DNA of 64,000 nt from Paenibacillus sp. OVF10 (GCA_022836915.1 CP094668.1:5766001-5830000), one strand, 5' to 3'. Shown: positions 26,535 through 37,226, numbered from the stretch's first letter. Notes: generated from the letters alone by a model not told the origin. A program made the numbers and translations.

Positions 26535-27662
26535 CTAGATCAAGGATGGGCGGATCTGTACACGAATGCCTTTTGGAGCATGAACCGCAACCAGCGCTCC
26601 AATATCGCCATTGACCTTAATCCAGCCCAAGCCAGAGATGAAAACATCGGATTGACTGCCGCGTTTGATGCGGAATTCATGTCTGGTCCATTCAGCCATC
26701 TCTGCTGCATTCTCACGGGTTGGCGGAGATAACAATTCTCCCAGGTGGTCGCGGTACAGATCATCTGCACGCTCCAGCTTCGTCCGGTGAATATCAAGCG
26801 CAGTGCTGATAAAACAAGTGAACGACTGGCGATCACCTTCCACAAAGTCAAATCGAGCCATGCCGCCAAAGAACAGCGTCTGACCGGAATTCAACTGATA
26901 CACAGCCGGTTTAAGCGGTTTTTCCGGCATGATGGCAGCGAGATCCTTACGTGAAACAATCTCGCTGAAACGCCATGGATACACGATTCCAGGCGTATCA
27001 ATAATATATTTCCCATCATCCAGCGGAATGTTCACCATATCCAGTGTGGTTCCCGGATAACGGGATGTGGTCAGTTCCTGCTCCAGATCGCTGTAATCAC
27101 GGATCAGACGGTTAATCAGTGTGGATTTGCCCACATTGGTACCGCCAACCACGTACACGTCACGATCTTCGCGATACGTTCCTACAAGCTCAAGCAGTCG
27201 GTCGAAGCCCTGATTTTGCTTTGCACTGCACAAGACGACATCCACGGTACGCAAACCCTGTTCTTTGGCTTGCTTCTGTACCCAGTTGCGAACCTTGTTC
27301 CAGTTGGTTACTTTTGGAAGCAAGTCCGTTTTGTTCACAGCAAGCAATACCGGATTGTTGCCTACAAAACGTTGCAGACCGGAGATAATGCTGCCATCAA
27401 AGTCAAACAAATCAACGATATGGATGACAAGTGCATCCTTATCCCCGATTTTGCTAAGCAGCGCCAGGAATTCGTCCTGATCCACCGTAACGGATGATGA
27501 CTCATTGTAGTTTTTGATGCGGAAACAGCGCTGGCATATAACCGGTTCACGATCCAGTGCCTTCTCGGGAATAAACCCTGGTAATTCCGAATTTTCTGTT
27601 TGCAGATGCACGCCGCATCCGCTGCACCTTACGGCAAGATTGCCGTTATGCGGTTCTGTCAT
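26535..27662 (-). CDS. yqeH: YqeH, circularly permuted ribosome-assembly GTPase
   Basis: An N-terminal zinc finger (CSGCG...CQRCF) precedes a GTPase with permuted motifs: NKTDLL (G4), then GGTNVGKST (G1), then DTPG (G3). YqeH is needed for 30S assembly in Bacillus. 375 residues. Its ATG overlaps the yqeG stop by ATGA. Confidence 0.95.
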   Translation of the reverse strand: MTEPHNGNLAVRCSGCGVHLQTENSELPGFIPEKALDREPVICQRCFRIKNYNESSSVTVDQDEFLALLSKIGDKDALVIHIVDLFDFDGSIISGLQRFVGNNPVLLAVNKTDLLPKVTNWNKVRNWVQKQAKEQGLRTVDVVLCSAKQNQGFDRLLELVGTYREDRDVYVVGGTNVGKSTLINRLIRDYSDLEQELTTSRYPGTTLDMVNIPLDDGKYIIDTPGIVYPWRFSEIVSRKDLAAIMPEKPLKPAVYQLNSGQTLFFGGMARFDFVEGDRQSFTCFISTALDIHRTKLERADDLYRDHLGELLSPPTRENAAEMAEWTRHEFRIKRGSQSDVFISGLGWIKVNGDIGALVAVHAPKGIRVQIRPSLI

Positions 27663-28186
27663 TTCTTCTTTTCCTCCTCAAGCCATAAGCCTTTCCTGCG
27701 TAAACTCGTTAGAGCAATCCGTTCCACGCGTCGATTGAAGCGGGTCATAAAACCTTCGTCCCCAATGGAGATTGGCAGTACCAGAACGGTATATAACCCC
27801 ATTCGGTTCCCTCCATAAACGTCCGTAAGCATCTGATCGCCTACTACAATCGTGTTTTCAGGAGATAACTCCATCATTTTCATTGCTCTACGAAACGGTA
27901 CATTCGATGGTTTGCGTGCACTATGCACAAACTGGATATCCAGCGGGGTCGCAAACAGGGATACACGATTCAAATTGTTATTGGACACAATCATCAGCTT
28001 GAAACCTGCCTCTTTCACACGTGCAAACCATTCAATCAGTTCGGGCGTAGCGTCAGGGGCTTTGGCTCCAACGAGTGTGTTATCCAGATCAGTTATAATT
28101 CCACGGTAGCCTTGAGCGTACAGCTCTTCCAGATTAATGTCAAAAACCGTGTCTACACGCAGCTTGGGCATTAACATTTTAAACAA
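27659..28186 (-). CDS. yqeG: YqeG, HAD phosphatase
   Basis: HAD-superfamily phosphatase of the YqeG type: GIITDLDNTLVG (catalytic Asp pair), MIVSNNN and VGDQMLTDVYGGNR. The likely start is TTG 28186 (MFKMLMPKL), with AGGTGA 6 bases upstream; the frame is open a little further. About 175 residues. First gene of the yqeGH-aroE block. Confidence 0.93.
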   Translation of the reverse strand: MFKMLMPKLRVDTVFDINLEELYAQGYRGIITDLDNTLVGAKAPDATPELIEWFARVKEAGFKLMIVSNNNLNRVSLFATPLDIQFVHSARKPSNVPFRRAMKMMELSPENTIVVGDQMLTDVYGGNRMGLYTVLVLPISIGDEGFMTRFNRRVERIALTSLRRKGLWLEEEKKK

Positions 28187-28295
28187 AGAAGTCACCTCAG
28201 TTTCATACGACACACTATATCACAAATCCGTCTTTCCTGAAAATGCATACAGCGCCTGATGGCATAGGAAAAAGGAAAAACGGGACGGGCAACAA

Positions 28296-30509
28296 CTATG
28301 CCCGTTCCGCTTTCAGTTCCTTCCGCAGCTTCAAGGCGGTCTGATAGACGCCCTTCCAGTCGTCGGCAGTTACGGACGCCGGACTGTAACGAGTCTGTTC
28401 AAACTTCGTGAGAAGCTCATACAATGTCGCTTCTGCAGCAGGTTTTGCCTGGCTCCAGCGGGCTACCGATTCACGAAGTGTCTCGTCTCCGCTCCGGGTT
28501 AACCCTTTGCGTTTCACATATTGAATCCAACGCTCGGTCTCTGCCACTACCTTCTGTTCAGGGGTGAGCGGTCCACCTGTCCGTAGACGAAGCAGGAAGA
28601 ATCGCATGGAGAAACGATTACGCCAGAACATATATGCTACCCACAATACAATAATGGCTCCTGCAGCCCAGATAACAAAAGTCGGGATGGCAGACGATGT
28701 CTGCTCAGGTGCAGGGGTCTGCTCTTCCTCTTGTACCGGCTCCTCTTCTGGCTCTTCTTCAGGCTCATCTACAGGCTGTACATCAGGCTGTTCCGTCAGC
28801 AGCGGCATATCAAAGCCCGGCGTTGCTTCAACAGGAATCCATCCATACTCACCAAAGTAAACCTCTGCCCAGGAGTGTGCATCTGCATTGGTAACGGTGT
28901 AGGTCGTCTCAATCTCCGCGCCAGGTTGACGTGGAGCCTGCATGTCCGAATTCAGGGACAATTGTCCAGGCGCATAACCTTTAACCCATCTTGCAGGAAT
29001 GCCCTCCGAGCGCGCCATCATCACCAGCGCAGTGGAGAAGTAATCACAGTAGCCTTCCATAATATCGAACAGAAAACCTTCCACAAAGTCGCTGCTTACT
29101 TTTCGAGATAAATCCGGATTGTTTGTGTATTCAAAATTAGTTTGTAAATAGTTTTGCAGTAATGCCACTTTTTCATACGGAGTATTCGCAGATGCTGTTA
29201 TCTCGGCTGCCAGATCCGATACCCGGTCAGGGAAACGGGAAGGTAACTGCAAGTACATATCGTCTGCCGGATTACTGTTATACAGATCTTCAAATGACTT
29301 CGTACGAAGCTCATCTTCCACAATCACAGGGGCTTCCGATACGATAGTATATGTCTTGGGATACTGTGGTTGCTGACGGTCTGTCACCACATGCAGTTCA
29401 GCCTGTTCGGCATTCCACAACATCCGTTCCGTTCGGTCTTCACCATTAATCGAGCTAACTTCCGAGATCGAATAAGCACCAAAGAGAATCGGATAGACAT
29501 TGTCATTCAGCATCGTTACGTTCTGAGTCACTTGTTTGGTATTCACATTACCGGATTCTTGGTTCTCCAGAGGCTGTCCAGCTTCAACATTCTCTGTTGC
29601 ACCCCGTCCACGGTCATCCCAGCCTGTGCCTGTATACTCTGCACGTGTCTCACCGCGCCAGTAACTGCGCTCATTAGTCGTGACAGACATGACAGGGGTA
29701 TAGTCGAAGTTAAAACCCCCACCAAGCTGATTGTCTTCCCTGCTGTATCCCGATTCGGTAGCCGCGGGAATATCAAGGTTTCCGTTACCAGCCTGACTTG
29801 TGGAAGTTCCGGTATAGTTACGCCACGCCGTATAGGGGTCCGTCAAGGTGGGTGGAATCTCCGGCATATTGACGCTGGCTACAATAATTAAAGAAAAGAT
29901 AATGGCAATATTGGCCAGGACTTTATAAGGATACCGGATAATTCGTTTCCAACCTTGTGGATACTGTAGCTGATAGTTACGGAAATGCTGACATACGAGC
30001 CATCCCATCCCCGCAAACATCACCCACGCGATTTCAATCCAGAGTGGAATCTGGGTGAAAGAATCGAGAATCCCCATCGAAATGATGTTAACACCCAGAA
30101 AAACAAGAATACGACGTGTTGTGGTCACGAGTCGAAGCGCAGCTTCAAGCATCACCCATGCACACAGGGAGAACCAGATGTACGGCGTCATGTGTAATAT
30201 GAATTGCTCCGCTCGGTCCGTTAAAGAGCCATAAGGGATGTACACGGTGTAATCAATCAGCGTTTTATGCAAAATGTAACCAACAACGACCGCCTTGATG
30301 ATCGCCCGATACATTGTTTTAAAGGGCAGAATGACCTCCAGCACACTGACTGCTGCAAGTGTCCATAACACCAGAGAAGTGGTCTCCGTGTACCACGATT
30401 CCTGCGTAAATGAAATCCACTGCATTCCAATCAGGAAAATCCAGAGCAATGACGCTGCATGATACCAGGATCGTTTGCCCGAAATACTTTCATTTCCTTT
30501 TGAACTCAT
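28296..30509 (-). CDS. Membrane transglutaminase-like protein (TgpA type)
   Basis: Residues 1-200 hold six or more membrane helices. A large extracellular domain follows, with the transglutaminase-like triad in GYCDYFSTAL (Cys), AHSWAEVYFG (His) and PVEATPGF. Then comes a Glu/Pro/Gln-rich linker, one membrane helix and a cytoplasmic DUF4129-like tail. 737 residues. It overlaps the DUF58 gene by 20 bp and forms the common MoxR / DUF58 / transglutaminase cluster, whose exact role is unknown. Confidence 0.9.
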   Translation of the reverse strand: MSSKGNESISGKRSWYHAASLLWIFLIGMQWISFTQESWYTETTSLVLWTLAAVSVLEVILPFKTMYRAIIKAVVVGYILHKTLIDYTVYIPYGSLTDRAEQFILHMTPYIWFSLCAWVMLEAALRLVTTTRRILVFLGVNIISMGILDSFTQIPLWIEIAWVMFAGMGWLVCQHFRNYQLQYPQGWKRIIRYPYKVLANIAIIFSLIIVASVNMPEIPPTLTDPYTAWRNYTGTSTSQAGNGNLDIPAATESGYSREDNQLGGGFNFDYTPVMSVTTNERSYWRGETRAEYTGTGWDDRGRGATENVEAGQPLENQESGNVNTKQVTQNVTMLNDNVYPILFGAYSISEVSSINGEDRTERMLWNAEQAELHVVTDRQQPQYPKTYTIVSEAPVIVEDELRTKSFEDLYNSNPADDMYLQLPSRFPDRVSDLAAEITASANTPYEKVALLQNYLQTNFEYTNNPDLSRKVSSDFVEGFLFDIMEGYCDYFSTALVMMARSEGIPARWVKGYAPGQLSLNSDMQAPRQPGAEIETTYTVTNADAHSWAEVYFGEYGWIPVEATPGFDMPLLTEQPDVQPVDEPEEEPEEEPVQEEEQTPAPEQTSSAIPTFVIWAAGAIIVLWVAYMFWRNRFSMRFFLLRLRTGGPLTPEQKVVAETERWIQYVKRKGLTRSGDETLRESVARWSQAKPAAEATLYELLTKFEQTRYSPASVTADDWKGVYQTALKLRKELKAERA

Positions 30510-31751
30510 ACAGAACCTCCCCCATCACCGTTGGAAGCTCCTGCAAGTGAGAAACAGTGAATGACCTCGTGCCTCTTCCACGCAACATGGCATTCCACTC
30601 GGCACTTCGGCGGGATTCACTGGTATCGATCAGAATATGACATGGAGTCATGCCCCGCGTATCGGCCCAGCGCAACAGTTCCATTATTTTTTCATCCTTC
30701 TGGGGAGAAATCACGACAAAGTAAGCTCCCTGAGGCAGTTGACGTGCGATTCTTTCCACGCCGGGCAACAGATGGGTATCCTGACCGTTATATTGAATAT
30801 CCACCAGATGATGCATCATCTTCTGTCGTTCCATCAGACTTTCACTGGGGGCCATGAAGGATGTCTGGTCTGACAATGTCAATAACCCCATCCCCATTCG
30901 TTCCCTGACACCATACTCCAGCAGAGAGGCAGCCGTGGAAACGGCAATTTCAAATGCATCCCCATGTTCATAACTTGATGCCAGCGCATCCAGAACCAGA
31001 ATGGTTTTGGGCACAGACTCATGTTCAAACTCCTTGGACTTCCAGTTCCCTGTCTTTGCCGTTGCATTCCAGTGAATGCGGGAAAGTCGATCTCCGTATA
31101 CGTAGTCACGTACACCATTGATCTGAGTGGTCTCTCTCCGTGAGCGGGTTAACGCCGTCTGAGGACCGGATAACCGTGATTTGCGGTCGTAGAGCTGCCA
31201 ATATGGAATAAATACCGTTCTTGGCAGTACGCGAAACTCACCTTTGGCCTTAAACTTTCCCCGATGTTCAATCAGTCCAAATATGTCCTCGCTGGCACAT
31301 TCCGTTTCTGAAAAAACATACTTCCCCGCTCAAGTGGCGGTGTCTGAAAAGACAACTCGCCATTACCTCTCATATTGGGAATCAAACTTTCCTTGAACGA
31401 CCACGATTCTCCGTTATGCCGATGCAGCATTTCACGCACAACAACATAGGGAAGCGGGAGGAATCCCGGAATAGTCAAACTCAGCTGTACTTGAACCTGG
31501 TCACCCGCATGCAGCAATTCTTCGTGGTCTGGACCAGAAGATAACCTACGAACTCCTTGAGCACGTCTTACCCCGCTAAATCCAGCAATGGCAAGGTACA
31601 CACAGAGCAGGGTCACCATCGACAGCAGCATAAGGGATGTCTTCCCGCCCTGAAACAAAACATAAGCCAGACAGCACATCCACACCATTGCGATGCTCCA
31701 TACGCGTGGGTGGCGTAACCCTCTATTGACTGTTCTCAAAAGCGGCTTCAT
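30490..31751 (-). CDS. DUF58 protein (frameshifted)
   Basis: Two N-terminal membrane helices (residues about 15-60), then a beta-rich part. The frame slips in a T6 run near 31305 and continues as TECASEDIFGLIEHRG. The DUF58 signature VYGDRLSRIHWNATAKTG follows, and the C-terminus has a von Willebrand-A-like fold (TILVLDALASS). Joined, about 420 residues. Encoded directly after moxR. Confidence 0.88.
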
Positions 31752-31754
31752 GAA

Positions 31755-32711
31755 CTATTGCCCCATGGAGACGGGCACGCGTACTTGCTGGAGTACGGCA
31801 TTCAAAACGGCCTCGGAACTCATACTGTCCAGTCTCGATTCGGGACGAAGCACAATACGATGAGAGATCACATAAGGGGCCATCGTTTTCACATCATCCG
31901 GAAGCACATAATCACGTTCCTGTAAGAAAGCAAAGGCTTTTACGGCCATCATGAACGATATGGCTGCCCGTGGGCTGGCACCCAGCAATACAGATGGGTG
32001 GGAGCGGGTTTGGCGAACAACATCAAGCAGATAGTCCATAACCGGATCACCGATAAAGACCTCTTTAATCTCCTGCTGGATTGCCGAGATCTGGTCCATA
32101 TGAGTCACGGATTCAAGGCGATCTACAGGCTGACCGAGCTGATGCTGTTTCAATAGAATTTTCTCAATTTCCTTATCGGGATAACCTAGACTTATTTTCA
32201 ACATAAACCGGTCGAGTTGTGCTTCCGGCAACGTATACGTACCTTCAAAATCAATCGGATTCTGAGTTGCACAGAGCATGAATGGATGTGGCAGATCATA
32301 CGTATCGCCATCAACGGTTACGCTGCGCTCCTCCATCACTTCGAGCAGAGCCGATTGGGTTTTTGTTGTGGCCCGGTTAATCTCATCAGCCAGCAAAATG
32401 TTGGTCATCACAGGACCTGGCCGGAAATAAAAACGCTCATCCTTCGGATGGAACACAGATACGCCCGTAATATCACTAGGTAAAATATCAGGATTACATT
32501 GAATACGCCGGTACTCACCACGCATGGATTTCGATAATGCCTTGATTAATTGCGTTTTGCCAGTTCCCGGTACGTCTTCAATCAGAACGTGCCCGCCTGC
32601 AAGCAAAGCTGTAAGTAAAAGTTGAATTTCAAAGGATTTCCCCATAATACAGGATTCCAGATTTGAACGAACTGCGGATATGATTTGGATCGACTCTTTG
32701 CGCACAGGCAT
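31755..32711 (-). CDS. MoxR-family AAA+ ATPase
   Basis: Walker A EDVPGTGKTQ, Walker B ILLADEINRATTK, sensor ATQNPIDFEGTYTLPEAQLDRF. MoxR ATPases act as chaperones for partner proteins with VWA domains; the partner here is the DUF58 protein next door. ATG 32711 follows TAGGAGGTT. 318 residues. Confidence 0.93.
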   Translation of the reverse strand: MPVRKESIQIISAVRSNLESCIMGKSFEIQLLLTALLAGGHVLIEDVPGTGKTQLIKALSKSMRGEYRRIQCNPDILPSDITGVSVFHPKDERFYFRPGPVMTNILLADEINRATTKTQSALLEVMEERSVTVDGDTYDLPHPFMLCATQNPIDFEGTYTLPEAQLDRFMLKISLGYPDKEIEKILLKQHQLGQPVDRLESVTHMDQISAIQQEIKEVFIGDPVMDYLLDVVRQTRSHPSVLLGASPRAAISFMMAVKAFAFLQERDYVLPDDVKTMAPYVISHRIVLRPESRLDSMSSEAVLNAVLQQVRVPVSMGQ

Positions 32712-32842
32712 GTGGTCTAACCTCCTAAAAAAGCATACAGATTTCCTTTTATTGTACATGATCCAGAGTCACGAGTACACTCGAAGGAACTCACAATTTG
32801 TTTCCAGCCCGTCAGATTCACCGCAGTTCACGCATGAATACG

Positions 32843-32876
32843 ACAAAAAAGCCCCGGATAAAAGTTATCCGGAGCC
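32843..32876 (-). terminator. Terminator of the spoVA genes
   Basis: GCCCCGGATAA pairs with TTATCCGGAGC; on the minus strand a T6 run follows. It lies 42 bp beyond the spoVAE stop. Confidence 0.88.
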
Positions 32877-32917
32877 TCTGCTGAATCGCAATATGTTCAA
32901 GGAGATCTCATTCTATG

Positions 32918-33268
32918 TTAGCCTTTTGGTCTAACCACCAATGCCGCGAGAAAAGAAAAGATGATCGCTGACGATATTCCCGCTGCTGTCAGATCAAAGA
33001 TCCCGGTAATAACTCCAATCCATCCCTCTTTCTCAAGTTCAGTCAATGCCCCATGTACCAAGGAGTTGCCAAAACTTGTGATGGGTACAGAAGCACCTGC
33101 TCCTGCAAACTTGACCAACGGATCATAGAGACCGAGTGCATCAGCAACTGCCCCTGCCACAACTAGTGTACTCATGGTATGAGCTGGCGTCAGTTTAACC
33201 CCATCCATTAGAAGCTGTCCGACAACACAGATCAAACCGCCAACGATAAATGCCCACAAGAACTGCAT
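32918..33268 (-). CDS. spoVAE: SpoVAE, spore dipicolinate channel subunit
   Basis: A 116-residue hydrophobic protein with the SpoVAC/AE family motif GAGASVPITSFGNSLVHGAL. It is part of the inner spore-membrane SpoVA channel that moves Ca-dipicolinic acid. Its ribosome site AAGGAGG lies within the last codons of spoVAD. Confidence 0.95.
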   Translation of the reverse strand: MQFLWAFIVGGLICVVGQLLMDGVKLTPAHTMSTLVVAGAVADALGLYDPLVKFAGAGASVPITSFGNSLVHGALTELEKEGWIGVITGIFDLTAAGISSAIIFSFLAALVVRPKG

Positions 33269-33273
33269 TACCT

Positions 33274-34288
33274 TTATCCCTCCTTTTCAATAGCTACGGC
33301 ATGTGCAATACAAGGAATACTTTCACCCTGCTGGTACGAAATCGGAGATAACAGCGCCCCCGTAGCAACGACGAGCACCCGTTTAAGATCACCCTTCTGC
33401 ATCCGGTTCAAAATGTGACCATAGGTGACGGTGGCAGAACATCCACAGCCACTTCCCCGGCAACAACATAAGGCTGTTTCTCCCGATCATAGATCATCAG
33501 GCCGCAGTCATTAAAAACCGTCTGTTCCATGGGAATGCCTTCTTTTGCAAAAGCTCTTTCGTAATTGGCAGACCGACGGAAGCCAGATCCCCGGTCACAA
33601 TGAGATCATAATAGCCGGGTTCCAATCCCGTATCCCTGAAATGAGAGATTATAGTGTCGGCTGCTGCTGGCGCCATGGCTGAACCCATATTAAAAGGATC
33701 TTTGATGCCCAAATCCATAATGCGTCCAATAGTGGCTTTGGTAACAACGGGACCATCACCAGTGCGGGAGACCACACCACACCCTGATCCTGTGACGGTA
33801 TATTGCGCATAAGGCGGCTTCTGGGAGCCATACTCCGTCGGATACCGAAATTGTTTTTCAACCGTACAGTTGTGGCTCACCGTTCCTGCAAGGACATAAT
33901 CTCCAGCTCCAGAGTCAACAATCATGGACGCTAACGCTAACGTTTCCATGGAAGTAGAACAGGCTCCAAAGACACCTAGGTAAGGCACACCCAGTTTTCG
34001 CGCTGAAAAGGAACTGCTGATAATCTGGTTCATCAGATCTCCACCAACAAAAAATTGAAGCTCTTCCTTGGTGATATTTGCATTTACCAAAGCCAGCTGA
34101 GAGGCCTGTTCGAGCAGTTTGCGTTCTCCCTTTTCCCACGTTTTCTCGCCGATCTCGAGGTTGTCGTAGACATAATCGAAATCAGATGACAGTGGACCCT
34201 CGCCTTCTTCTGGTCCTACAACTGCGGCTTTACCGATGATCCGCGGACGATTTTCAAACTGCCATGTCTGGCGACCCAATCGTTTCAC
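33274..34288 (-). CDS. spoVAD: SpoVAD (two frameshifts)
   Basis: Thiolase-fold, dipicolinate-binding subunit of the SpoVA channel. GVFGACSTSMETLAL and GSQKPPYAQYTVTGSG are typical. Slips occur near 33545 and 33445. The third frame restores the conserved ending GCGCSATVTYGHIL...IPCIAHAV and stops at 33274. Joined, about 337 residues, the normal length. Coupled by overlap with spoVAC. Confidence 0.92.
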
Positions 34289-34787
34289 AGGTGCCCACCT
34301 CCAAATCCCAAAAAGGCGTAAACAATCCCTACGACAAATGCTGCCACGACACCAAACACGATAACGGAACCAGCAAGTTTAAACATGTTGGCCCCTACAC
34401 CGAGCACCAGTCCTTCAGCACGATGTTCCAGTGCAGCAGAACACATGGAATTGGCAAAGCCGGTAACCGGCACAGCAGTTCCTGCTCCTGCCCATTGAGC
34501 CATTTTATCGTAAACGCCGAGACACGTTAGAATAACCGATATGAGAATCATGACCGCCACCGTAGGACTGGAAGCTTCCTTCGATGTCATGTCGAAACCG
34601 GCCATAAAAGCCTCTTGAATGGCCTGTCCAATCAAACAGACGGTACCCCCAACCAGAAATGCTTTGAGGCAATTTTTCAGGATTGGACGAGGCGGCTCAT
34701 GTTTTTTCGCGACTTTTTTGTACTCCTTTTCATCCATGGACAGGGACGATGATTTTTTTCGCTTCCGGATGCAGATTGAGCTGGCAA
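34285..34787 (-). CDS. spoVAC: SpoVAC (frameshifted near start)
   Basis: Membrane subunit of the SpoVA channel: KNCLKAFLVGGTVCLIGQ, GAGTAVPVTGFANSMCSAALEHRAEG. The best start is TTG 34787: GAGGAGG lies 9 bases upstream, and if one base is missing in the A7 run near 34755 it reads MPAQSASGSEKK before MDEKEYKK. About 168 residues. Other candidates are ATG 34737 and ATG 34821, both without a good ribosome site. Confidence 0.9.
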
Positions 34788-34829
34788 GATACAAGACCTC
34801 CTCTATGTGAAAATGGTTCAAAGCTACGG

Positions 34830-34859
34830 CTGAATGCCAATGTGTGTAATCCTATATTC
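34830..34859 (-). promoter_or_regulatory. Sigma-G-like promoter of spoVAC
   Basis: GAATA (34859-34855) and CATTCAG (34836-34830), spaced 18 bp on the minus strand, approximate the sigma-G consensus. The implied transcript start near 34823 gives a leader of about 36 bases to the TTG start. Forespore expression is expected for spoVA genes. Confidence 0.55.
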
Positions 34860-34978
34860 ATTGTTTGTTAATAATCGGAAGGTTATGTATCCGGCGACAG
34901 ACAGTATATGTTTCCAACAAGATCATGTTGTGGAAGCAAGATGGGAATACGCCGGTTCTGAGGACTTTTAGATACGTT

Positions 34979-35062
34979 CTATAAATAAAGAAGAACAATC
35001 ACGAGCAAGATAAAAAGAACGATAAACAGTACTTTTTCCGTGCCCTCTTCTGGAGGCTTCAT
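34979..35062 (-). CDS. 27-residue membrane peptide
   Basis: GGAAGGAG stands 11 bases before the ATG at 35062. The peptide has a charged head MKPPEEGTEK and then a single membrane helix (VLFIVLFILLVIVLLYL). Similar tiny single-helix proteins (YjcZ-like) are common in spore formers; this one lies just upstream of the spoVA genes in the same direction. I see nothing else in 35063-35426. Confidence 0.6.
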   Translation of the reverse strand: MKPPEEGTEKVLFIVLFILLVIVLLYL

Positions 35063-35438
35063 TGGATATATAGCTCCTTCCTATAAACAGACCAACAAAT
35101 ATTGAACAAAAAGAACATCACAAAATGATGACATCTCCTCCTTATATTCATATTCATTGAAGTGGCATCAGGACTGCGACTACTGCGGATAGAGTCATGA
35201 AACTTGGACACGGTAAGCGCCCAAAACATGCCTTAAATACGTGACATAAACATGGACAATCACTTGCGCAAGGTTCATACTGTAATGTGACCAGTGGTTA
35301 AATAACAAGTCCTCAGCATATTAAAGTGCATGTTCAAAAAGATAAAAGACTTTTTGAACTACATCTTAAAGGACAACAGGCGGGTAGCCGTTCTACTGTG
35401 ACCTGAAATACATACCAACAGAGGAGTTGTTGACACAC

Positions 35439-36511
35439 ATGAATGAAAAAACGATGGATATGTTTCGTACGTTGACGGAATTTCCTTCCGCATCCGGTTT
35501 TGAACGTGAGCTTCGCGGCTGGATGAAAGATAAGCTTTCCGCTTATACCGATGAGTTCGTCCAGGATCGCCTGGGGAGTCTATTTGGTGTATTACGCGGG
35601 GAGGAATCCGGTCCCAAAGTTATGGTAGCCGGACACTTTGACGAAGTCGGTTTCATGACTACTGGCATTACGGAAACGGGTATGGTCAAATTCCGTCCAC
35701 TGGGTGGATGGTGGAGTCAGGCTGTACTGTCTCAACGCCTGGAAATCATCACACCTGATCGTCGGATTACCGGAGTTGTAGGTTCTACTCCTACACACTT
35801 GCTGGACGAATCCCAGCGGAATAAACCTGTGGATCTGAATTCCATGTATCTCGATATTGGAGCAGACAACCGTGCGGAAGCAGAATCTTGGGGCATCCAC
35901 CCAGGTATGCAGATCGTACCGATCTGTGAATTCACGCCGATGGCGAACCCGAAAAAATTATGGCCAAAGCGTGGGATAATCGTTACGGCGTTGGACTTGC
36001 ACTTGAACTGGTTGAAGCGCTGCACAAAGAAAAACTGCCTAACACGCTTTATGCTGGTGCAACGGTTCAGGAAGAACTGGGGCTTCGCGGTGCACGTACG
36101 GCGGCCAATCTGATTCAGCCTGATATCTTCTTTGCACTTGACTGTAGCGCGGCGAATGATATGACAGGTGACAAACAGTCATTTGGACATATCGGAGAAG
36201 GCGCATTGCTTCGTATTTTTGACCCGGGTATGTTCACCCATCGCGGCATGGTCGAATATGTTCAAGATACGGCTTCATCCAATCAGATCAAAATGCAGTA
36301 TTTCATCTCACCAGGTGGTACCGACGCAGGTCAAGTGCACCTGAGTGGAATTGGTGTACCATCAACAGTTATTGGTATCTGCGCACGTTATATCCATACC
36401 TCATCTTCCATCATTCATACAGACGATTACGATGCAGCCAAAGAACTGATCGTGAAGCTGGTCAAAGGTCTGGATCGGACAACGATGAATACCATTATTA
36501 ATAACGCGTAA
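35439..36511 (+). CDS. M42-family glutamyl/deblocking aminopeptidase (frameshifted)
   Basis: A dinuclear zinc aminopeptidase of the YsdC/FrvX family. Metal and catalytic residues are in VAGHFDEVGFM, KAWDNRYGVG, TVQEELGLRGA, ALDCSAAND and SIIHTDDY. The frame slips in an A6 run near 35955 (rejoined PMANPKKIMAKAWDNRY). Joined, 358 residues, full length. ATG 35439 follows AGAGGAG. Monocistronic, with a terminator at 36520. Confidence 0.93.
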
Positions 36512-36519
36512 CCGTTTGA

Positions 36520-36558
36520 CAAGAGACCTCCTAACTATATTGGGAGGTCTCTTTTTTT
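36520..36558 (+). terminator. Terminator after the M42 peptidase
   Basis: AGAGACCTCC pairs with GGGAGGTCTC (one wobble position) and a T7 run follows. Confidence 0.9.
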
Positions 36559-36673
36559 ATATCCACAACTATATGAATTGGACACATAGATTAATAGGCC
36601 GAACATTATAGAGGATTACACATAAGATACAATAACGGAAGATGAATAAACACCAAGCAGCGGGGGACCTGTT

Positions 36674-36993
36674 ATGGCAGTGAGAAGGAATGGAAAATCG
36701 AATAAAGGTTCCAAAAAACAAATGCCGCAAACACCCTTCTCAATGGCAACCTTAAAGGAAGAAATCTGGAACTTATCGTTGCAGCATTACTGGTAAGTGG
36801 GAAGTTAAGAGTGGATGCGGTCACGTTGTTTCGAGAAGCTACACTGGTCGTTGAACTGGTCGGTCAGTATAAAACGTTACAAAATATTACACCATCGAAT
36901 CAAGACAAACTGGTGCAATTCCTCGATGAAATCGGTGGCGATATGACGTTGAATGACGTTATACGGGCTTTCCAACAGAGAATCAATTCCTAA
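36674..36993 (+). CDS. Small protein, unknown (frameshifted)
   Basis: The ATG at 36674 gives a basic head MAVRRNGKSNKGSKKQ. A slip near 36758 continues as GRNLELIVAALLVSGKLRVDAV and ends at 36993 in IRAFQQRINS. Joined, about 106 residues: a basic N-terminus, one amphipathic or membrane helix and an acidic helical tail. I do not recognise a characterised family. It lies 24 bp upstream of a tiny membrane-peptide gene. Confidence 0.55.
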
Positions 36994-37017
36994 ACGCCAA
37001 GAAATGAGGTTGAAGTG

Positions 37018-37137
37018 ATGTCTGACTTTGACGGAAATGGGTTCGCTGAGCTACTGATCATTGTCATTCTTGTTGTTTTATTTGTATTTGGTTCTTCCGA
37101 TATTGACGACCTGACTGATTCTCCTTCTCAATCCTGA
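37018..37137 (+). CDS. 39-residue membrane peptide
   Basis: A GAGGTTGAAGTG ribosome site precedes ATG 37018. The peptide is MSDFDGNGFAELL, then one membrane helix (IIVILVVLFVFG), then an acidic tail SSDIDDLTD. It resembles the YjcZ-like small proteins of spore formers. It probably shares a transcript with 36674-36993. Confidence 0.6.
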   Translation: MSDFDGNGFAELLIIVILVVLFVFGSSDIDDLTDSPSQS

Positions 37138-37173
37138 ATTGGCTAGGTTATTACGATCCATTCATTATGAAAT

Positions 37174-37226
37174 CCATACCTGTAAACGCCAGCCCACAAT
37201 ATGCGGGCTGGCGTTTACAGGTATGG
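37174..37226. terminator. Very strong bidirectional terminator
   Basis: Perfect 22-bp arms (37174-37195 and 37205-37226, CCATACCTGTAAACGCCAGC at the left) with a 9-base loop. It lies between two convergent genes and abuts the stop of the YdjM-like gene. Confidence 0.85.

Noticed and set aside
35063..35426. A gene upstream of the M42 peptidase
   Set aside because: No frame with a ribosome site or coding character was found on either strand.
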